Positions 14,012 through 64,000 of a stretch of 64,000 nt of DNA are shown piece by piece. Position 1 is the stretch's first letter, and every line of letters starts with the position of its first letter. The position numbers and the translations under genes were made by a program. The DNA comes from Plumapathes pennacea (Eukaryota > Cnidaria > Anthozoa > Antipatharia > Myriopathidae): NCBI GenBank assembly GCA_964036295.1, contig OZ038463.1, positions 30,677,069 to 30,741,068 on the forward strand, given 5' to 3'. The notes under the pieces were generated by a model that was not told the origin of the DNA, made no database searches, and saw only the letters and a program-made list of their open reading frames with translations.

Positions 14012-14639
14012 AGTGGAGCAAATTAGAGCAAATCATCGACTAATTAAAACATCACACCTTTCGAGCAAATGAGCCAAATTTAGTGAAGTTTTAAGAGTGG
14101 ATGTTTGTAAAACTCGTATGGTTTGTCTGTTTATCACAGTGTCTCGTAGTTGCCATCATTCTAGAAAACTTTAATTTTGTTTTTAGGGTAAGGTGGCGAC
14201 TATCTTTTCCTATTGTTTCTTCCTGTGAGTGAGCAGTCCCGTGCGTGACCGCTGTCTGAGCTTGTAATGTGTCACGAAAGTGTGGATTGTAAGGCGGAGG
14301 CATTTACAGCAGTGCCCGCTAAATTACCCAAAAGGTAAAGTATCGGTTTATTACTACTTAATCAAACGCTAGTTTAGCTACAAATCATTGTGAAGGAGGA
14401 CGTTTCGCCTTGCTAAAGTGGACGCTTTTCGCGATATATATGCACATTTTTAACGTTTGTTTACATGCCAAAAGCTGATATTAGATCAGATTTGTTTTCA
14501 AAAAAAAAAAGACAGAGTTACCAGAGGTGTCACAGTTTTGAGATAAAGTGCCTTAAAGAAATACATTCTATTTTTCAATTCACTTCCTAAAAGTTTCATG
14601 CGATTCAAAAGGCCGAGACATTACATCGTTTTTAGTAAG

Positions 14640-16300
14640 GGGCAAAAAATAGCCGATTTTGACCAAAAATTCAAATCCTTCTAAACTTTCAGGAAACCTA
14701 ACTGGGACTATAACAACACGACAGTACATTTGGCCTATTTTTGTTGCTGTTGACGAGATATGGCTTTAAGACTACGCATTTATTTACTTCTAACTTTGAC
14801 TCGAAATGCAGTTTGTTATGCAAAGTTTGAAGTCTTGTTACTCACGGATTGTTTCACATATATTCAAACATTGCATTTCCGAACATTGCTGAAGCTTTCA
14901 AAAGCATTTCCTGAATATTTCATGCAATTCAAATGATTGATCGAGACAGTACATCTTTTTTAATAAGGAGCAAAAAATGGCTGAATTTCGCCAAAAAGTT
15001 AAGGTGTTAGGCTTAACTTTTTGTCGAAAATCGGCCCATTTTGACCAAAAATTCAAATTCTTCTAAACTTTCAGGAAACCTTACTGGGACTATAACAATA
15101 CTTCAGGCAGTACATTTGGTCTATTTTTCGTCACTGTTGACGAGATATAGCTTTAATACGACGCATTTATTTACCTGTATTTTTGACTCGAAAAGGCGGT
15201 TTGTTATGCAAAGTTTGAAGTTTTGCTACTAGCGGATCGTTTTAAATATATTCATAAATTGCACATCAACATTGGTCGGGAACATAGGGAAACATTCCCT
15301 GAAAATTTGATGCGATTGGAATGATTGGCCGAGGCGGTACATTGTTTTTAGTAACTTTATGTAGAAAATTGGCCCATTTTGACCAAAAATTGAAATCCTT
15401 CCAAACTTTCAGGAAACCTTACTGGGACTATAACAAGACTTCAAGCAGTATATTTGGTCTATTTTTTGTCACTGTTGACAAGATATGGCTTTAATACTAA
15501 GCATTTATCTATCTGAAATTTTGACTCGAAAAGGCGGTTTGTTATGCAAAGTCTGAAGTGTTGTTACTCGCGGTTCGTTTTAAATATATTCATGAATTGC
15601 ACATCAGCACTTGTCTGGAACATAGAGAAACATTCCCTGAACGTTTGATGGGACTCGAATGATTGGTCGAGGCGGTACATCTTTTTCAGTAACGGAAAAA
15701 AAAGGGCCGATTTTCGCCAAAAAGTTAAGGGGTTAGGCTAATAACTTTTTGTCGAAAATCGGCCCAAAAATTGAAATCCTTCTAAATTTTCAGGAAATCT
15801 TACTGGGACTATAACAAGACTTCAGCCAGTGAATTTGGTCTGTTTTACTTCACTGTTGACTAGATATAGCTTTAAAACTACGCATTTATTTATGTGTAAT
15901 TTTGACCGGAAAAGGCGGTTTGTTATGCGAAGTTTGAAGTCTTGTTACTCGCGGTTTTTTTTTTCAGGTATATTTATACATTGCACATCAGCGCATTTTG
16001 GAAGTTTTCAACAACATTTCCTGAAAAAAACATGTGATTCAAATGATTGGCTGAGACGGTACATCGTTTTTAAGTTTGAAGTGTTGTTACTCGCAGATCG
16101 TTTCAAATATATTATATTAGGTTTATATATATTATATTTCATCAGGTTAGGCTTAACGTTCTGCCGAAAATCGGCCCATTTTGACCAAAAATTTAAATCC
16201 TTCTAAACTTTCAGGAAACCTTACTAGGACTATAATGAGACTTCAACCAGTACATTTGGTCTATTTTTCGTCACTGTTGACTAGATATAGTATTAAAACT
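14640..16300 (-). repeat. Diverged satellite relatives, inverted
   Basis: Five copies (near 14,640, 15,020, 15,360, 15,765 and 16,165) contain AAACTTTCAGGAAACCTTAC, then GGGACTATAAC, then GACTAGATATAGCTTTA. This matches the reverse complement of the main satellite (GGTTTCCTAAAAGTTT, ATAGTCCCAGG, CTATATCTCG). Spacing is 340-410 bp and divergence is high. No coding region. Confidence 0.75.
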
Positions 16301-16779
16301 ACACGTTTATTTATGTGTAATTTTGACTCGAAAAGGCGGTTTGTTATTAGACGTCCGAAATGCTTTTGCTCGCGGATTTTTTTAAAAATATATTCATAAT
16401 TTGCACATCAGGACATTTGTGAAACATTAAGATACATTCCCATCAACACGTTTGTAGGTCATTCAGAAATGTTCTCTGAAAGTTTCATGCGATTCAAATG
16501 ATTGGCCGAGATGTTACATCGTTTTCAGTAATGGGTAAAAAATAGCCAATTTTCGCCCAAGAGTTAACTTTTTGTCCAAAATCTGCCATTTTTGGCCCAA
16601 TTCCGAAATTGAAGTATATTCTCGGCGTAATACTAGAATCGCATAAAACTTTCAGGAAATGTTGCTAGTTGTATACCAGAGGTTTTGATAGGCAATTCAT
16701 GATAATATAGAGAACGGTCTGCTAGTAATAAGACTCAAAACGTCGTCTAACAATTCACCGTTTTCACCGTTATTTTTTT

Positions 16780-17150
16780 TAAATTTGCTATAACTCGTCT
16801 AAAGCTAAAAATATATAAGACAAATGTGTTGAAAAAAGACTTGTTATAGTTCCAGGAAGGTGTTCTGAAAGTTTAAAGTGTTTTGAATTTTTTGTCAAAA
16901 ATGGCCGATTTTTCGAAATTGGGCCACTGTTGGCCCAATTAAAAATTTGAAGTACAGTAATACCAGAATCTTATGAAATGTTCCTACCATTTTCGCTGAA
17001 AACAGCATAAAGTTTTGCGCAGTCTTCTTGCTATAGTCTTGGCTATGGCTTAAGACATATACGACAAATGTATTGCAGAAAGTCTTGTTATAGTCCCAGG
17101 AAGGTTTCCTATAAATTTGAAGAGTTTTAAATTTTTCGTAAAAAATGGCC
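16780..17150 (+). repeat. Diverged satellite relatives, same orientation as main array
   Basis: Two degraded copies, at about 16,790-16,910 and 17,030-17,150, contain AGTCCCAGGAAGGTTTCCTA and a TGGCCGATTT stretch in the main-array orientation. The orientation switches back near 16.6 kb. Confidence 0.7.
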
Positions 17151-18351
17151 GATTTCCTCGCTCACTCTCATCTCTGTAAGCGATGTACTAAAGTGTAAAA
17201 CTAGATTCCGACCAGAGCTCTGGACCGTGTCTATAAACTACTGGCGAAGAACTATTGTGAAGCTGGGGGGAAAATATGTTTGCTGGGGAGAACCTTGATG
17301 CTGATAATGAGGTAAAAAAAAAAAAGTTATTGTAATAATTATAATAATAATTGGAGCGATGTTTTAACGTCTGAAAAAGCCCGGTACCCATTCGGTCGCC
17401 AGGCTGATCGGAAAACGTTGACGGAAATGAAACGAGTTCAATGCGAGGTTAAAAGTATGCAAAATCAGCATCACGATCGTAAAGCAAGGCAAAACCTGAG
17501 GTTTGACTGCTACTTCACGCGTTTCTTGCCTACCCCAACTTAGAGTAAAGTTGGATCAGTGTGTTACAAATTCTACATAAAAAGAACTGTAAGAATAGCA
17601 ATTTAACACCTCAAATAAATGTAGATATCTAAAATTTCAAAGTCGTTCTTTTTCGTACCTTATAATCCACTCCCGCCCCTTTCTCGCTCCTGATCCCATC
17701 TTGCATTGCGGGAGTGTGATCGAAAAGGAGACCAGACAACGGTGACTATTATAAACATTCAATATTCGTATTTATTTTCCCTAATTGTAATTTCTATATG
17801 TAAGGATACATTTGTGAATTCACGATACTGAAATTTTAGCTTCAATTCTCTCTACCTACTTATATTTGAAGACATACAAAAATATTAGAAAATAATAATA
17901 AAAAACTAATAAAAAAATTAGGTCTAACAGATTTTTCATATTTGCAAGCTGAAGATTTATTCTTATTTGGGCCATTGTGATAATTAATGGGAGCAAGAAT
18001 TTAATTTTACGCCACCTTGAAACTTGGTGAATATTTTTAGCTAACTTTTCTTGGTTTCTATTAACTGCGACACCAAAATTGCATCACTTCCTAGTTCTCT
18101 AGTGAAGAAACATCTTATATGTCGCTGCAAAATTAATGCTCCGTTATATTTACATAGGAAGCATATTGGCGCGAAAATAGCACTAACAAACTGATAACTT
18201 CTCTCGTTATTTGGCTTTATGGGACTGTTACGAGCAGAGGCCGCAAACCAACTTTCATGCTTTACATAATATATCCTTTTTCTTCGAGATCCTATAGAAC
18301 TAATTTCATGGTATGGTCTACGATGTTGATTGATGCGAACCATATTTTACG
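17151..18351. other. Intergenic DNA between satellite and mucin-like gene
   Basis: AT-rich, with an A-run and TAATAATAAT microsatellite near 17,313-17,352. No coding region, RNA gene or clear transposon end was recognised. Confidence 0.5.
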
Positions 18352-18357
18352 TTTATT
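18352..18357 (-). promoter_or_regulatory. Polyadenylation signal AATAAA for the mucin-like gene
   Basis: The plus strand reads TTTATT, i.e. AATAAA on the minus strand, about 200 bp past the stop codon. It is the first such signal downstream, giving a 3' UTR of roughly 220 bases. The cleavage site is inferred. Confidence 0.5.
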
Positions 18358-18559
18358 ATGGAGCTTATTTCAAGATTAGGCTTGAATAAAAAAAACTCCG
18401 CGAAAGTTGCTCCCAATAAATATACTGGCATAGGGTGATTTAGCTTTGGTCAATATTATATAATATCTGTGCAAAGGCTTATACATTTTTTTATATAACG
18501 TGCTAGTTTGAAAAACGTAAGGCTAGAGTGCAATTGATCAACATTTGTGCAAATAGTGT

Positions 18560-64000
<45,441 letters not shown>

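Overview
The window looks like nuclear DNA of an anthozoan cnidarian, most likely a stony coral. It is AT-rich and intron-rich, full of short non-autonomous DNA transposons, and dominated by one huge minus-strand gene. The domain order of that gene (Ser/Thr-rich mucin region, EGF, NIDO, AMOP, VWD, EGF repeats, transmembrane segment) is that of the mucin-4 family and of the 'mucin-like protein' known from coral skeletal organic matrix. The species call is inference. The gene model rests on splice sites and reading-frame phase read directly from the sequence.

Layout. (1) 1-3,340: intergenic DNA with a foldback element and two copies of one MITE family. (2) 3,345-13,935: a satellite array of about 30 units of roughly 335 bp with higher-order structure. 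Inside it lie two copies of a 222-bp MITE carried by a 1,567-bp duplication. (3) 14,000-17,150: old, diverged relatives of the same satellite, first inverted and then again in the array's orientation. (4) 18,350 to the right edge: the minus-strand mucin-like gene. I place 25 coding exons; the 5' end lies beyond base 64,000. The largest exon, at least 11.2 kb, is an uninterrupted Ser-rich minisatellite coding for about 465 octapeptides. The NIDO domain is split by a 15.2-kb intron (33,071-48,281).

(5) That intron holds, in the opposite orientation, a Helentron-type rolling-circle transposon (about 36.8-46.4 kb). It encodes Rep (HUH plus Y2), a PIF1-family helicase and a C-terminal EEP endonuclease. 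Upstream lie a cysteine-peptidase-like ORF (herpes-tegument-USP/C76-like) and an unrecognised hydrophobic/basic protein. These two are joined by a 2A-like ribosome-skipping motif that a one-base loss in an A-run has put out of frame. A truncated second copy of this 5' module lies at 33.7-34.9 kb. Three single-base frame breaks suggest the element is decayed or that the assembly has homopolymer errors.

(6) Other introns carry a 1,169-bp element with long terminal inverted repeats and a perfect 8-bp target duplication (hAT-like), several MITEs with TAA/TTA target duplications, a tRNA-derived SINE, two pairs of dispersed repeats and a long (ATC)n microsatellite.

How the parts fit together: the mucin-like gene should make a type I membrane glycoprotein. 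Its Ser/Thr domain would be heavily O-glycosylated and sit far out from the cell. A GDPH site in the VWD domain could allow self-cleavage as in MUC4/MUC5AC, and a short cytoplasmic tail of about 66 residues ends the protein. Everything else in the window appears to be repeat or mobile DNA.
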